A DNA stretch of 64,000 nt, from contig QHBT01000029.1 of assembly GCA_003244185.1 (NCBI GenBank), forward strand, positions 62,001 through 126,000, read 5' to 3'. The translations under genes and the position numbers were made by a program. The notes beneath the pieces are model-generated. The model searched no databases, had not been told where the DNA came from, and was given only the letters and a program-made list of their open reading frames with translations. The DNA comes from Candidatus Dormiibacter spiritus. Lineage in GTDB: Bacteria; Chloroflexota; Dormibacteria; Dormibacterales; Dormibacteraceae. Positions 16,641-24,898 of the stretch are shown one piece after another. Within the stretch, counting starts at the first letter, position 1. Every line of letters begins with the position of its first letter.

Positions 16641-16834
16641 GCTGACCGAACCGCACGATCGGATTTACACCAGCTCGCGCGACGTGACCCCGGGAGCCGG
16701 CCCCGAGCAGTGGGAAAGCAGGGCCGACCCGTCTGACGGCGGCAAGGGTGCGATGTCCCGAAGGTAGGGGCAGTGGCCATTGAAGAGGCAGTCAACACAG
16801 CCCGAGCACTGGTAGCGCGGCTATATCGACGGGC

Positions 16835-17911
16835 ATGAACGAGCGTGACATCATCAGGCGGCGCCAGCGCAACCAGCGGCTGACGGGTCAGCCGTTGAAG
16901 ACCGCGTTGGAGATGGTGACCTGGCTGGGCGCCGTGCAGGCGCAGGAGTATGAGGAAGCCAAGTGGTCGGTCGGCCAGCGGCTCGCCTCCGGGACGGAGT
17001 CCGAGGTGGAGCGGGCTCTGACCGAAGGGACGATTCTGCGCACGCACATCCTGCGGCCGACCTGGCACTTCGTGAGCCGCGCCGACATCCGCTGGCTGCT
17101 GCAGCTGACCGCCGCCAGGGTGCAGGCCGCTACCGCCCAGTACTACCGCCACTCCGAGCTGGACGCGGCCAACCTGAACCAGGCAACGGATCTGCTCGTG
17201 AGCAGCCTGCGGGAGGGACAGGCCCAGACCCGGGCGGCGCTGGTCGAGAGGCTGCTGGCAGCGGGGATCCAGGGCGACGGCCCGCGGATGGGGTTCATCT
17301 TCATGCACGCCGAGCTGGAGGGAGTGATCGCCAGCGGTCCCCGCCAGGGCCGTCAGCACACCTACGCCCTGCTCGAGGTCGAATCCACGAGCGGGTTGGA
17401 GGCGGATCGTGAGGCGGCGCTGGCCGAGCTCACCTTGCGCTACTTCCGCAGCCACGGGCCGGCCGCGATCAGGGACTTCAGCTGGTGGTCCAGCCTCACG
17501 ACGGCCGACATCAGGATCGGCCTCGAGCTGAACCGGACGACGCTGGAAAGCTGGACAGATCGGGAGGGCAAGGCGTGGTTCGGTCCTGGCGAGCTAGAGC
17601 CACAAAGCGATGACCCTCAGGCCTTCCTGCTCCCCACCTACGACGAGTCGGTCGTCGCCTACCAGAGTCTCCGGAACTTCCTAGACGGTTCGGGTGCCGA
17701 TCGCACGCTGCTGACCAGGCCCCTGGTCATCGCCGGCCGAACGCTGGGGTCCTGGAAGCGCAAACCGGCCAAAGGAGCAGTCACCGTCGACGTGAGCGTT
17801 GGCCGACCCCTCTCGGCTGAGGAGAACGTCCAGCTGCAGGGGGCAGTCGAGCGGTTCAGCCAATTTCATGGCCTTCCGGCGGAACTGACTACTCGAATCG
17901 AAGAGGCCTAG
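16835..17911 (+). CDS. winged-helix DNA-binding domain protein (HTH_42 / YcaQ-AlkX family)
   Basis: 358 residues of the DUF1006/HTH_42 family. Visible: N-terminal RRRQRNQRLTG, the stretch MVTWLGAVQAQEYEEAKWSV, ILRTHILRPTWHFVSRADIRW and, later, a LLPTYDESVVAYQ motif. Relatives include YcaQ/AlkX DNA glycosylases that unhook crosslinks, but YcaQ-type catalytic QxQ is not obvious here, so repair activity is unproven; many actinobacterial relatives are called only winged-helix proteins. Monocistronic. Confidence 0.8.
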   Translation: MNERDIIRRRQRNQRLTGQPLKTALEMVTWLGAVQAQEYEEAKWSVGQRLASGTESEVERALTEGTILRTHILRPTWHFVSRADIRWLLQLTAARVQAATAQYYRHSELDAANLNQATDLLVSSLREGQAQTRAALVERLLAAGIQGDGPRMGFIFMHAELEGVIASGPRQGRQHTYALLEVESTSGLEADREAALAELTLRYFRSHGPAAIRDFSWWSSLTTADIRIGLELNRTTLESWTDREGKAWFGPGELEPQSDDPQAFLLPTYDESVVAYQSLRNFLDGSGADRTLLTRPLVIAGRTLGSWKRKPAKGAVTVDVSVGRPLSAEENVQLQGAVERFSQFHGLPAELTTRIEEA

Positions 17912-17961
17912 CTGGCGCTGTCTGATCCGGTATCTCGGCGAGCGTCGGGCGCGTCCTGGCC

Positions 17962-18572
17962 TTAGCGACCGCCCAAAAGGGCTATGACCGGTGCCAGCAG
18001 TCCGGCCGTGGCGGCAGGGACTGACCAGTAGGAGACGCCCAGCTTTTCCCGGCGGCGCTCGAGCTGCTCGCACATGTCGTCGGTGCTACCCCAGAGCGCC
18101 ATCGGCGAGCCGGCCGCATGGAGGTCGCGCGGCTGGAGCCCCATTCCCGCCAGCCAGCGGGTGGGCGCATCCCCGACAGCCGCCAGGTTCAAGTTGAGCT
18201 CGATCTCGTCCGCGCGCCCCCCGGCGCTGTCCCGAAGCCAGCCGATCCGCTCAGCCACCTCGGCCTCCGTGGCCTGGGGCGGCAGGCTGATGGTGACTGT
18301 GTCAGCCACCGTGCCCGCCAGCTTCATTCCCCGCCGGCCGGACGGATCACATCCTCGAGCTGATGTCTGGCGACCGCCAGCACGAAGGTGCCGACGCGCA
18401 GGCGCTTGGTCACGGCCGCCGCCGCCGCCAGCGCCGGCAGGGCGGAGGGCAGCTGCGGGCGGTCGGGCATGAGCAGGACGTCGAAGCCCAGATCCTCCAG
18501 CCGCCGCGCCTGTTCTGACCAATCCATGGCCGGCAGGTCGACGGCGCCGAAGCGGAAGGGCCGGCGCCTCAT
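17962..18572 (-). pseudogene. LLM-type F420-dependent oxidoreductase, internally deleted and frameshifted
   Basis: The N-terminus (FRFGAVDLPAMDWSEQARRL, LGFDVLLMPDRP, RLRVGTFVLAVARHQ) is that of a luciferase-like monooxygenase-fold protein. It runs out at a stop near 18324. The C-terminus (GRRGMKLAGTVADTVTISLP, then about 95 residues) continues in another frame. About 120 residues of the usual middle, including the LSGGR motif, are missing. A deletion plus frame change means the product is not functional. Its ATG overlaps the upstream membrane-protein stop (ATGA). Confidence 0.75.
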
Positions 18573-18940
18573 GCCAGCACTGCCCGACGCTGCGACCAAC
18601 CGCCGAGCGCCTCGATCAGGCCGACGGCGGCCAGTCCGACCAGCAGGTGAGCGACCTGAACTAGCACGTGTCCCGCGCCTGGCAGCAAGGACGCCTGGGC
18701 CAGCCCGAAGCTCGGCATGACCAGGCTCCAAACCAGGGCGACGGCAGCCAGGGCGATCGGCACCCTGGCCCTGAGCCCAACTGCGACGGCTGCCCAAAGA
18801 TCGATGACCAGGAGCAACCCGATCGTCATGTGGACGGGAACCAGCCAGTCGGCCTGGCCGGTCCAGAACAGCAGGCCGAGGGCGATCTGGACAACCGCTA
18901 TCAACCGCGCCGCCAGGCGGGTCGCGAAGACCCCGAACGT
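18569..18940 (-). CDS. four-helix membrane protein of unknown function, apparent ACG start
   Basis: About 123 residues with four hydrophobic helices (LIAVVQIALGLLF, IGLLLVIDLWAAVAVGL, VPIALAAVALVWSLVM, LVQVAHLLVGLAAVGLIEAL). I do not recognise a family. A strong AAAGGAGGTG stands seven bases before an in-frame ACG (FGVFATRLAARL follows); the first standard start, TTG, comes about 12 codons later, at the first helix. It is divergent from the TetR gene at 19000 and so likely under its control, and overlaps the decayed LLM gene. Confidence 0.6.
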   Translation of the reverse strand, partial: TFGVFATRLAARLIAVVQIALGLLFWTGQADWLVPVHMTIGLLLVIDLWAAVAVGLRARVPIALAAVALVWSLVMPSFGLAQASLLPGAGHVLVQVAHLLVGLAAVGLIEALGGWSQRRAVLA

Positions 18941-18999
18941 TGCAGCACCTCCTTTATTTGTATGGATAGTATAGCCAAATATTAGATAGGCTGCAAGCG
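18941..18999. promoter_or_regulatory. divergent promoter region between the membrane protein and TetR regulator
   Basis: AT-rich against the background. The minus strand has TATACT (18969-18974) as a good -10 and the strong Shine-Dalgarno sequence; the plus strand has TAGGCT (18987-18992) seven bases before the TetR TTG. A TetR operator would be expected here, but I see no clean palindrome. Confidence 0.55.
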
Positions 19000-19656
19000 T
19001 TGAGTCCGCGGTCCTACAGATCCGACGTTCGAGTGCTGGGCGCCAGCGAGACGCGCCGGCGCATCCTGGAGGCGGCACGGACTCTGCTCAGCACGGACGG
19101 CCCGGTGAGCTTCACGATCGACGCTGTCGCAGAGCAGGCAGGGGTGGCCCGGATGACGGTCTACAACCGTTTTGGCTCCAAGGTCGGGCTGGTCGACGCG
19201 ATGTCAGACGATCTCGCCCTGCGTGGTGGCATCCAGCGCTTGCCTGAGGCGTTCCGAACTCCCGACGCTCTGGCGGGTCTGGAGATCCTGGTCAGCGTCT
19301 TCGTCGGGCTTTGGGAGTCGGAGCGACTCCTCATCCGGCGGCTTCGCGCGCTCACCACTCTGGACCCCGAGCTGGCGCGCGAGGATCGCAACCAGCGCCG
19401 GCGGCAGGCGCTGATGGTGCTCCTTCAGCGTCTCGCCCAGCAGCGTGGAGACGCGCTCCCCGAGGATCTGGATGACCTGGCCGACCTGCTGCTGGTCCTC
19501 ACCTCATTCGACGCGTACGAGTCGCTGTCAACGAGGGGAAGGAGCGCAGCTGCTGTGGCAGCGCTGCTGACCGAAATGATCAACGAGATACTCGCGGGGA
19601 GGTGGTCCACCGAACCTTCGTCTCCTGCGGGAGCCGGACCCGCTAAGGCAACTTAG
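19000..19656 (+). CDS. TetR-family transcriptional regulator
   Basis: 218 residues. N-terminal DNA-binding domain about residues 15-62: ETRRRILEAARTLLS, FTIDAVAEQAGVARMTVYNRFGSK. The C-terminal ligand domain is helical and unassigned. TTG start with a TANNNT hexamer seven bases upstream and no Shine-Dalgarno sequence. Divergent from a four-helix membrane protein, its likely target. The stop region overlaps the convergent paaK-like gene by four bases. Confidence 0.88.
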   Translation: MSPRSYRSDVRVLGASETRRRILEAARTLLSTDGPVSFTIDAVAEQAGVARMTVYNRFGSKVGLVDAMSDDLALRGGIQRLPEAFRTPDALAGLEILVSVFVGLWESERLLIRRLRALTTLDPELAREDRNQRRRQALMVLLQRLAQQRGDALPEDLDDLADLLLVLTSFDAYESLSTRGRSAAAVAALLTEMINEILAGRWSTEPSSPAGAGPAKAT

Positions 19657-20873
19657 CCGCGTTCGTCGACGACGCGCTTCGTCTTGCGGTCGGTCCGGGG
19701 CAGGCTGCCCGGCGGAACTATCTCGATCTCCGGCCGAACCCCCAGCTCCTGCCGCAGCGCCGCCGACAGCACCTCAGTGCCGGACACCTCCGGGGCCTCC
19801 ACGCGGATCAGGAAGCGATCTCGGCCTTCCCGCCGGGTCAACAGCACCTGGTATTCGCTGCCCAGCCCGGGCTGCGCCGAAAGCACTGTGTCGATCTGGG
19901 CCGGAAAGACAGCCACCCCGCGCACCTTGAACATGTCATCCACCCGGCCCTTCAATCGCTCGATGCGCGGAAAGGGGCTGCCGCAGGGGCAGGGCTCAGG
20001 GATGATGCGAGACAGATCGTGGGTGCGGTAGCGCAGCAGCGGCTGCGCCTGCTTGCGCAGCGTGGTCACCACCAGCTCGCCCTCCTCCCCGGCCGCCAGC
20101 ACCTTCTCGCTGGCGTGGTCGATCACCTCGACCAGGTAGTAGTCGTCCCAGTAATGGATGCCTTCGTGTTCTCGGCAATCCAGGCCCATGCCGGGCCCGT
20201 ACAGCTCGGTGAAGCCGTAGATGTCAAACGTCTCGATTTTGAGCAACTCCTCGATCCGGCTCCGCATCGCCTCACCCCAGCGCTCGGAGCCGAACACCCC
20301 CACCCGCAGCGCCAGCCGCTCGTTGAGGCCTCGCCGCTGGGTTTCCTCCGCAATCAGCAAGGCGAATGACGAAGTAGCGCAGAGAACCGTGCTCTGCAAG
20401 TCGAGCATCACTTCGAACTGCAGGTTCAGATTGCCCGGTCCGGTGGGCACTGCAGTGGCGCCCAACCGCTCAGCGCCCGCCTGGAAGCCGATGCCGGCCG
20501 TCCAGAGGCCGTAGCCAGGCGTGATCTGGACTCTGTCAGCGGCGGTCACCCCGGCGAATTCGTAGCAGCGCTGGAACATGGCCGCCCAATCCTCGAGATC
20601 GTTCGCGGTGTAGGTGGCGAGAATGCGCCTACCCGTGGTGCCGGTCGAGGCGTGGATCCTGACCACCTGCTCCGGCGGCACGCAGGTCCAGCCGAACGGA
20701 TAGGCCTCGCGCAGCTCCTGCTTGGTCGTCAGTGGCAAGCGGGGCAGGTCGGCCTCGCTGCGGATCGAATGGGGATCGACGCCGGCAGCGTCGAGCTTGC
20801 GGCGAAAGAACTCGCTGCCCCGATAAGCGTGCTGAACCGTCCAGCCGAGCCCGGCGTCGACGGCTTCGGTCAT
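19653..20873 (-). CDS. paaK: phenylacetate-CoA ligase family protein
   Basis: AMP-forming ligase of the PaaK group, 406 residues. Visible: STGTTGRR (phosphate loop), QITPGYGLWTAG, YGFTELYGPGMGLDC, LRYRTHDLSRII followed by the CPCG cysteine pair, then GRVDDMFKVRGVAVFPAQID and a C-terminal TDRKTKRVVD. It would activate phenylacetate or another aryl-acid to its CoA ester. Third of three leftward genes; its ATG overlaps the preceding stop by one base. Together with the indolepyruvate oxidoreductase 8 kb away this suggests aromatic amino acid catabolism. Confidence 0.9.
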   Translation of the reverse strand: MTEAVDAGLGWTVQHAYRGSEFFRRKLDAAGVDPHSIRSEADLPRLPLTTKQELREAYPFGWTCVPPEQVVRIHASTGTTGRRILATYTANDLEDWAAMFQRCYEFAGVTAADRVQITPGYGLWTAGIGFQAGAERLGATAVPTGPGNLNLQFEVMLDLQSTVLCATSSFALLIAEETQRRGLNERLALRVGVFGSERWGEAMRSRIEELLKIETFDIYGFTELYGPGMGLDCREHEGIHYWDDYYLVEVIDHASEKVLAAGEEGELVVTTLRKQAQPLLRYRTHDLSRIIPEPCPCGSPFPRIERLKGRVDDMFKVRGVAVFPAQIDTVLSAQPGLGSEYQVLLTRREGRDRFLIRVEAPEVSGTEVLSAALRQELGVRPEIEIVPPGSLPRTDRKTKRVVDERG

Positions 20874-21475
20874 CAGTCCTTCACCACCAGGGCATCCAGC
20901 ACCAGCGGCTGACCGTCCCGGACGAGGATGGGGTTGACGTCCACCTCGCTCACCTCGGGATCGGCTTCCAGCAGCGCACCGATGGCGGCGAGGATCGAGC
21001 CCAGCGCGCCCAGGTTTACGGGCGGCCGCCCGCGCCAGCCGCGGAAAAGGGGCGCCGAGAGCAGCCTGGCAGTCGCCTTCTCTAGCTCCCCTGGCTCGGC
21101 CGGACTGAGCAGAAACGCCACGTCCCGGAACACCTCAGCTGTGACGCCGCCCAGGCCGATCGTCAGCACAGGGCCGAACTGCGCATCGCGCAAGCCGCCG
21201 GCGATGAGCTCCAGCTCGCCCCGCACCTGCTCAGCGACCAGCACCGAGCCGTCCCCCAGAGCGGCCAGGCGCTGCCAGCAGGCGCTGAGGTCAGCGTTCA
21301 GCACGACCGCGCCTCGCTCCGACTTGTGCGCCAGACCCAGCGCTTTGGCTACGACAGGTCCGGTCACCGAGGCGGAGAAGGCCAAGGCTTCATTCAGAGT
21401 CCGGGTGAGAGCCTCGCGCGGCTTCGGCACGTCGCCAAGCAGAAGCTTGCTCTCCCACTCGTTGAGCGCCCTCAC
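20873..21475 (-). CDS. NDP-forming acyl-CoA synthetase, beta (ATP-grasp) subunit
   Basis: 200 residues matching the ATP-grasp half of ADP/GDP-forming acyl-CoA synthetases: N-terminal LNEWESKLLLGDVPKP, SASVTGPVVAKALGLAHKSE, LVAEQVRGELELIAGGLRD, GPVLTIGLGGVTAEVF and C-terminal EVDVNPILVRDG (metal ligands). The pair interconverts acyl-CoA and acid with ATP formation. GTG start overlapping the alpha stop (GTGA). Usual bacterial forms are one chain; here the halves are separate genes. Confidence 0.88.
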   Translation of the reverse strand: MRALNEWESKLLLGDVPKPREALTRTLNEALAFSASVTGPVVAKALGLAHKSERGAVVLNADLSACWQRLAALGDGSVLVAEQVRGELELIAGGLRDAQFGPVLTIGLGGVTAEVFRDVAFLLSPAEPGELEKATARLLSAPLFRGWRGRPPVNLGALGSILAAIGALLEADPEVSEVDVNPILVRDGQPLVLDALVVKD

Positions 21476-22785
21476 AGCGGAACCAGCGCCGCGTAGGCCG
21501 CGACTGCCCGCTCCGGCGTAGGCAGGACCGGAAGGCCGGCGCTGCGCAGGTGCTGCTCGATCTGGGGCACATCGAGGAGGAAGGCGGTGACCGGCTTGCC
21601 CGTCTCCCGCTGCGCCTGGGCCAGGCCGAGACCGAACTCCTGCACATCCAGACCGCAGTTGATGGCCACCACGCCCTCCACGGCCGGATCGGTGAACACC
21701 GCCCGCAGCGCCGGCTGAAAGTGGTCCGGCGGACACTGCGGCGTCAGATCGACGGGGTTGCCGGTGGCGGCGAAGCTCGGAGCCAGCCGGCGGAGCTCAG
21801 CCACCGTCTTCGCGGCGAGTGCGGGAAGCTCCAGGCCGGCTCGCTCGGCAGCGTCGGCGCCGAGCACTGAGGGGCCGCCGGAGATCGTCACGATGGCTAT
21901 CCGGCGGCCAGCTGTGGGCGGCCGGGCTGACAGCACCTGCAAGCTGTCGAAGAAGTCGTCCGAGGTACCCGATTCGATGACGCCGCCACGGCGAAAGGCC
22001 GCCGTCACCGCGCCTCGGCTGCCGGCGAGCGATCCCGTGTGACTCGCAGCTGCCCGAGCTCCGGCTGCCAGCCGGCCAGCCTTCAGCACCACCACCGGCT
22101 TGGGGCAGCGCCGAGCCACCTCGACGAAGCGGCGTCCCTGCTGGAAGGCTTCTACGAAGAGGCCTATCACTTCCGTCGCGGGGTCCTCCGCCAGCCATTC
22201 CAGGGCGTCGGTCTCGACCACCTCGGCGCTGTTGCCGACCGAGAGAAAGCGCGCGACGCCGAGCCCTCGGCGGCGGCTCTCGGCCAGGAACATGCCGCCA
22301 AAGGCTCCGCTCTGGCTAACCAGGCTGATGTTGCCCGGCCGCTGGGGCAGGCGCCAGAAGTAGCTCCCATTGAAGAAACCTGGAGCGGATCGGCTCACCA
22401 CGCCCATACAGTTGGGCCCCACCAGCCGCATGCCGGCAGCACGCGCTCGGGCGGCCATCCGGCTCTCCACTTCGCGCCCCGCAGCTCCCGTCTCGCCGAA
22501 GCCCGAGGCCAGGACGATCGCCGCCGCACAGCGGGCCCGCACGGCATCCGCGACAGCGGCTTCGGCGGAGTCCGCGGGCACCGAGATCAGCGCTAGATCC
22601 ACCGGCCGCGCCAAGCGGGGCACGGTGGCCAAGCCCAGCACCTCACCACCGGCGGGGTTGACGGCTATCACGTCTCCTTCGAAGCCACCACCTAGCACGT
22701 TGCGCAGCAGCGTGTGGCCCAGCTTCGCTGGGTTCCGGGAAGCGCCGTAGACGGCCACGGACAGCGGCCGGAAGATAGCGTCCAT
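21472..22785 (-). CDS. NDP-forming acyl-CoA synthetase, alpha (CoA-binding) subunit
   Basis: 437 residues: CoA-binding Rossmann domain (SVAVYGASRNPAKLG), LVGPNCMGV, and two succinyl-CoA synthetase-like flavodoxin domains with LVSQSGAFGG and ASHTGSLAGS, which contains the phosphohistidine position. I chose the ATG at 22785 (MDAIFRPLSVAVYG); the longer frame is antisense to the dehydrogenase gene. It heads a three-gene leftward operon (alpha, beta, paaK-like), divergent from a GCDH-like gene 54 bp away, which may share regulation. Confidence 0.9.
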   Translation of the reverse strand: MDAIFRPLSVAVYGASRNPAKLGHTLLRNVLGGGFEGDVIAVNPAGGEVLGLATVPRLARPVDLALISVPADSAEAAVADAVRARCAAAIVLASGFGETGAAGREVESRMAARARAAGMRLVGPNCMGVVSRSAPGFFNGSYFWRLPQRPGNISLVSQSGAFGGMFLAESRRRGLGVARFLSVGNSAEVVETDALEWLAEDPATEVIGLFVEAFQQGRRFVEVARRCPKPVVVLKAGRLAAGARAAASHTGSLAGSRGAVTAAFRRGGVIESGTSDDFFDSLQVLSARPPTAGRRIAIVTISGGPSVLGADAAERAGLELPALAAKTVAELRRLAPSFAATGNPVDLTPQCPPDHFQPALRAVFTDPAVEGVVAINCGLDVQEFGLGLAQAQRETGKPVTAFLLDVPQIEQHLRSAGLPVLPTPERAVAAYAALVPL

Positions 22786-22839
22786 GGGCAGACCATTCTT
22801 CCACCTGCTGCATGGCGGAGGCTGAGGCACAATGGGCGG

Positions 22840-24027
22840 GTGAGCACCGCCACCAAGCCGTCCACGCGGCTGGACCCCTCGGACTTCCTGGACATCGCCT
22901 CCCTGCTCTCGGAAGAGGAGCTGCTGATCCGCGACACCGTGCGCGGCTTCGTCAAGGACCGCGTCCTGCCGGGCATCGAGCAGTGGTGGGAGGAAGGAGT
23001 CTTTCCGAAGGAGATGGCGCGCGAGCTGGGCGAGCTGGGGCTGCTCGGCATGCACCTCCAGGGCTACGGCTGCGCCGGGGCCAGTGCCGTCAGCTACGGA
23101 CTGGCCTGCCTCGAGCTGGAGGCCGGCGATTCAGGCTTCCGCAGCTTCGTTTCCGTGCAAGGCTCGCTGGCCATGTTTCCCATCCACCGCTACGGCTCCG
23201 AGGAGCAGAAGCAGCGGTGGCTGCCGGGCATGGCGAAGGGCGAGCTGGTCGGCTGCTTCGGGCTCACCGAACCTGACTTCGGCTCGGACCCCGCCGGCAT
23301 GCGGGCGACTGCCAAAAAGCGTGGGTCGGACTGGGTGCTGAACGGCAACAAGCTCTGGATCACGAATGGCGGCATCTCGGACCTGGCAGTGGTCTGGGCT
23401 CGGGCGGAGGAGGGCATTCGCGGCTTCATAGTGGCGACCGGCAGCCGGGGCTACTCGATCCGCAACATCCATCGCAAGGTCTCTCTTCGGGCCTCGGTCA
23501 CCTCTGAGCTGATCCTGGAGGACGTGGTCCTGCCGGAGTCCGCCGCGCTGCCAGGCGTGGTCGGACTCAAGGGACCGCTCTCCTGCCTCAATGAAGCTCG
23601 CTTCGGCATCATCTGGGGGGCGCTCGGCGCCGCACGCGCCTGCTACGAGGCCGCGCTCGACTATGCCAAGACCCGGCATCAGTTCGGCAAGCCGATCGGA
23701 GGCTTCCAACTCACGCAGCGCAAGCTGGTCGAGATGCTGCTGGAGATCAACAAGGGCACGCTGCTCGCGCTGCACCTGGGCCGCATGAAGGACGAAGGCA
23801 GGATCGCCGCCCCGCATGTCAGCGTCGGCAAGCTGAACAACGTGCGGGCGGCACTGGAGATCGCCCGGGAGGCGCGCGGCATTCTGGGCGCCAATGGGAT
23901 CACTCTGGAGTACCCGGTGATGCGGCACATGAACAACCTGGAGTCGGTCTTCACCTACGAGGGCACCAACGAGATCCACACGCTCGCCATCGGGGAGGCA
24001 ATCACCGGAATCCCCGCCTACCGCTGA
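22840..24027 (+). CDS. acyl-CoA dehydrogenase, glutaryl-CoA dehydrogenase-like
   Basis: FAD enzyme of 395 residues. FAD/substrate motifs: GCFGLTEPDFGSDPAGM, KLWITNGGISDLAVVWA and RHQFGKPIGGFQLTQ; the C-terminal ARGILGANGITLEYPVMRHM and TYEGTNEIHTLAIGEAITGI closely follow the glutaryl-CoA dehydrogenase pattern, with the catalytic Glu in YEGT. It would oxidise and decarboxylate glutaryl-CoA to crotonyl-CoA, late in lysine, tryptophan or aromatic acid breakdown. GTG start; CACAAT lies six bases upstream. The longer open frame is antisense to the synthetase gene and is rejected. Confidence 0.88.
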   Translation: MSTATKPSTRLDPSDFLDIASLLSEEELLIRDTVRGFVKDRVLPGIEQWWEEGVFPKEMARELGELGLLGMHLQGYGCAGASAVSYGLACLELEAGDSGFRSFVSVQGSLAMFPIHRYGSEEQKQRWLPGMAKGELVGCFGLTEPDFGSDPAGMRATAKKRGSDWVLNGNKLWITNGGISDLAVVWARAEEGIRGFIVATGSRGYSIRNIHRKVSLRASVTSELILEDVVLPESAALPGVVGLKGPLSCLNEARFGIIWGALGAARACYEAALDYAKTRHQFGKPIGGFQLTQRKLVEMLLEINKGTLLALHLGRMKDEGRIAAPHVSVGKLNNVRAALEIAREARGILGANGITLEYPVMRHMNNLESVFTYEGTNEIHTLAIGEAITGIPAYR

Positions 24028-24150
24028 TTACGACGCGGGGCGGCCCTCGATCCTCCTGACCATTTTCGCAGGCCGTCCGGCGACTATCGTGAAGGGCTCC
24101 ACGTCGTTCATCACCAGCGACCCGCCGGCGGCCGGGACTGCGGGGAGGGC
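24028..24150 (-). pseudogene. C-terminal scrap of a hexapeptide-repeat acyltransferase
   Basis: The last part of this frame reads SLVMNDVEPFTIVAGRPAKM, the standard end of left-handed beta-helix acyltransferases (SVVTKDVPPYTIVAGNPAK). No active-site repeats are found upstream; the frame turns into antisense of the TetR gene. A remnant left between two intact genes. Confidence 0.65.
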
Positions 24151-24165
24151 TGGCAGACTAGCCTG

Positions 24166-24837
24166 ATGACGCTCCCAGCCACAAGCCGCGCGGCCGGACG
24201 CCCGGCGCGCCTTTCCCGGCAGGTGGTCATCGACCGCGCCGAGGCCATCCTGGCGTCCGAAGGCATAGAGGCGCTGACTATGCGCCGCCTGGCACGCGAT
24301 CTGGGCAGCTCGCCGATGGCGCTCTACGGCTATGTACACGACAAGGAAGAACTGCTGGTCGCCTTGCTTGACCGGCGGGCCGCCGAACTACCCCGGCCTG
24401 CCCTGCCGGACGACCCTCGAGGGCGACTGCTGGTTCTCTATGGGCTGCTGTTTGAGAGCCTGTCCAACCAGCCGTGGATAGTGCCTGTTCTGATGAAGGG
24501 GGATCTGTCCGCGCCTTCCATCTTTGGCATTGTGGATGCGATCCTGGGCGCGTTTTTGGCCGCTCGTCTGCCGCTCGAGCGAGCAGCGGCCGCTTATCAC
24601 GTCGCCTGGCGCTACACGGTGGGCGAGCTCAGCGTCCGCCAGGCCAGCGCAGAGCGGCGAGCCGCCATCTCGCGCGAGCCGCTGATCACTACTCTGCAGC
24701 GGCGGGCCGACCCGACTGACTTTCCGCACCTGGCGGCTCTGCGCGGTTCGATGGCAGCCGCTCGGGAAAGGCTCGAATTCCAAGTGGGACTGGCCGCCGT
24801 CATCGACGGCCTGCTCGCGTGGCGCGACCGGTCTTGA
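24166..24837 (+). CDS. TetR-family regulator with tetracycline-repressor-like C-terminal domain
   Basis: 223 residues. DNA-binding domain about residues 18-65: LSRQVVIDRAEAILASEGIE, LTMRRLARDLGSSPMALYGY, where the recognition helix SSPMALYGYV is typical of the TetR/class with TetR_C. CAGACT lies six bases before the ATG. The VOC-YjbR pair follows after 61 bp containing a 12-bp perfect palindrome, which makes it a likely local regulator of those genes. Confidence 0.87.
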   Translation: MTLPATSRAAGRPARLSRQVVIDRAEAILASEGIEALTMRRLARDLGSSPMALYGYVHDKEELLVALLDRRAAELPRPALPDDPRGRLLVLYGLLFESLSNQPWIVPVLMKGDLSAPSIFGIVDAILGAFLAARLPLERAAAAYHVAWRYTVGELSVRQASAERRAAISREPLITTLQRRADPTDFPHLAALRGSMAAARERLEFQVGLAAVIDGLLAWRDRS

Positions 24838-24862
24838 TGTACGTTCCCTGAGTTAGTATTTC

Positions 24863-24874
24863 CGTACGCGTACG
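24863..24874. promoter_or_regulatory. 12-bp perfect palindrome, candidate TetR operator
   Basis: CGTACGCGTACG reads the same on both strands. It lies just after a TTAGTATTT stretch that could hold a -10 (TAGTAT, 24854-24859) and before the AGAGGAGGTG ribosome-binding site of the VOC gene, so a bound repressor would block initiation there. Confidence 0.6.
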
Positions 24875-24898
24875 CAAACTGGTCAGAGGAGGTGTCCC

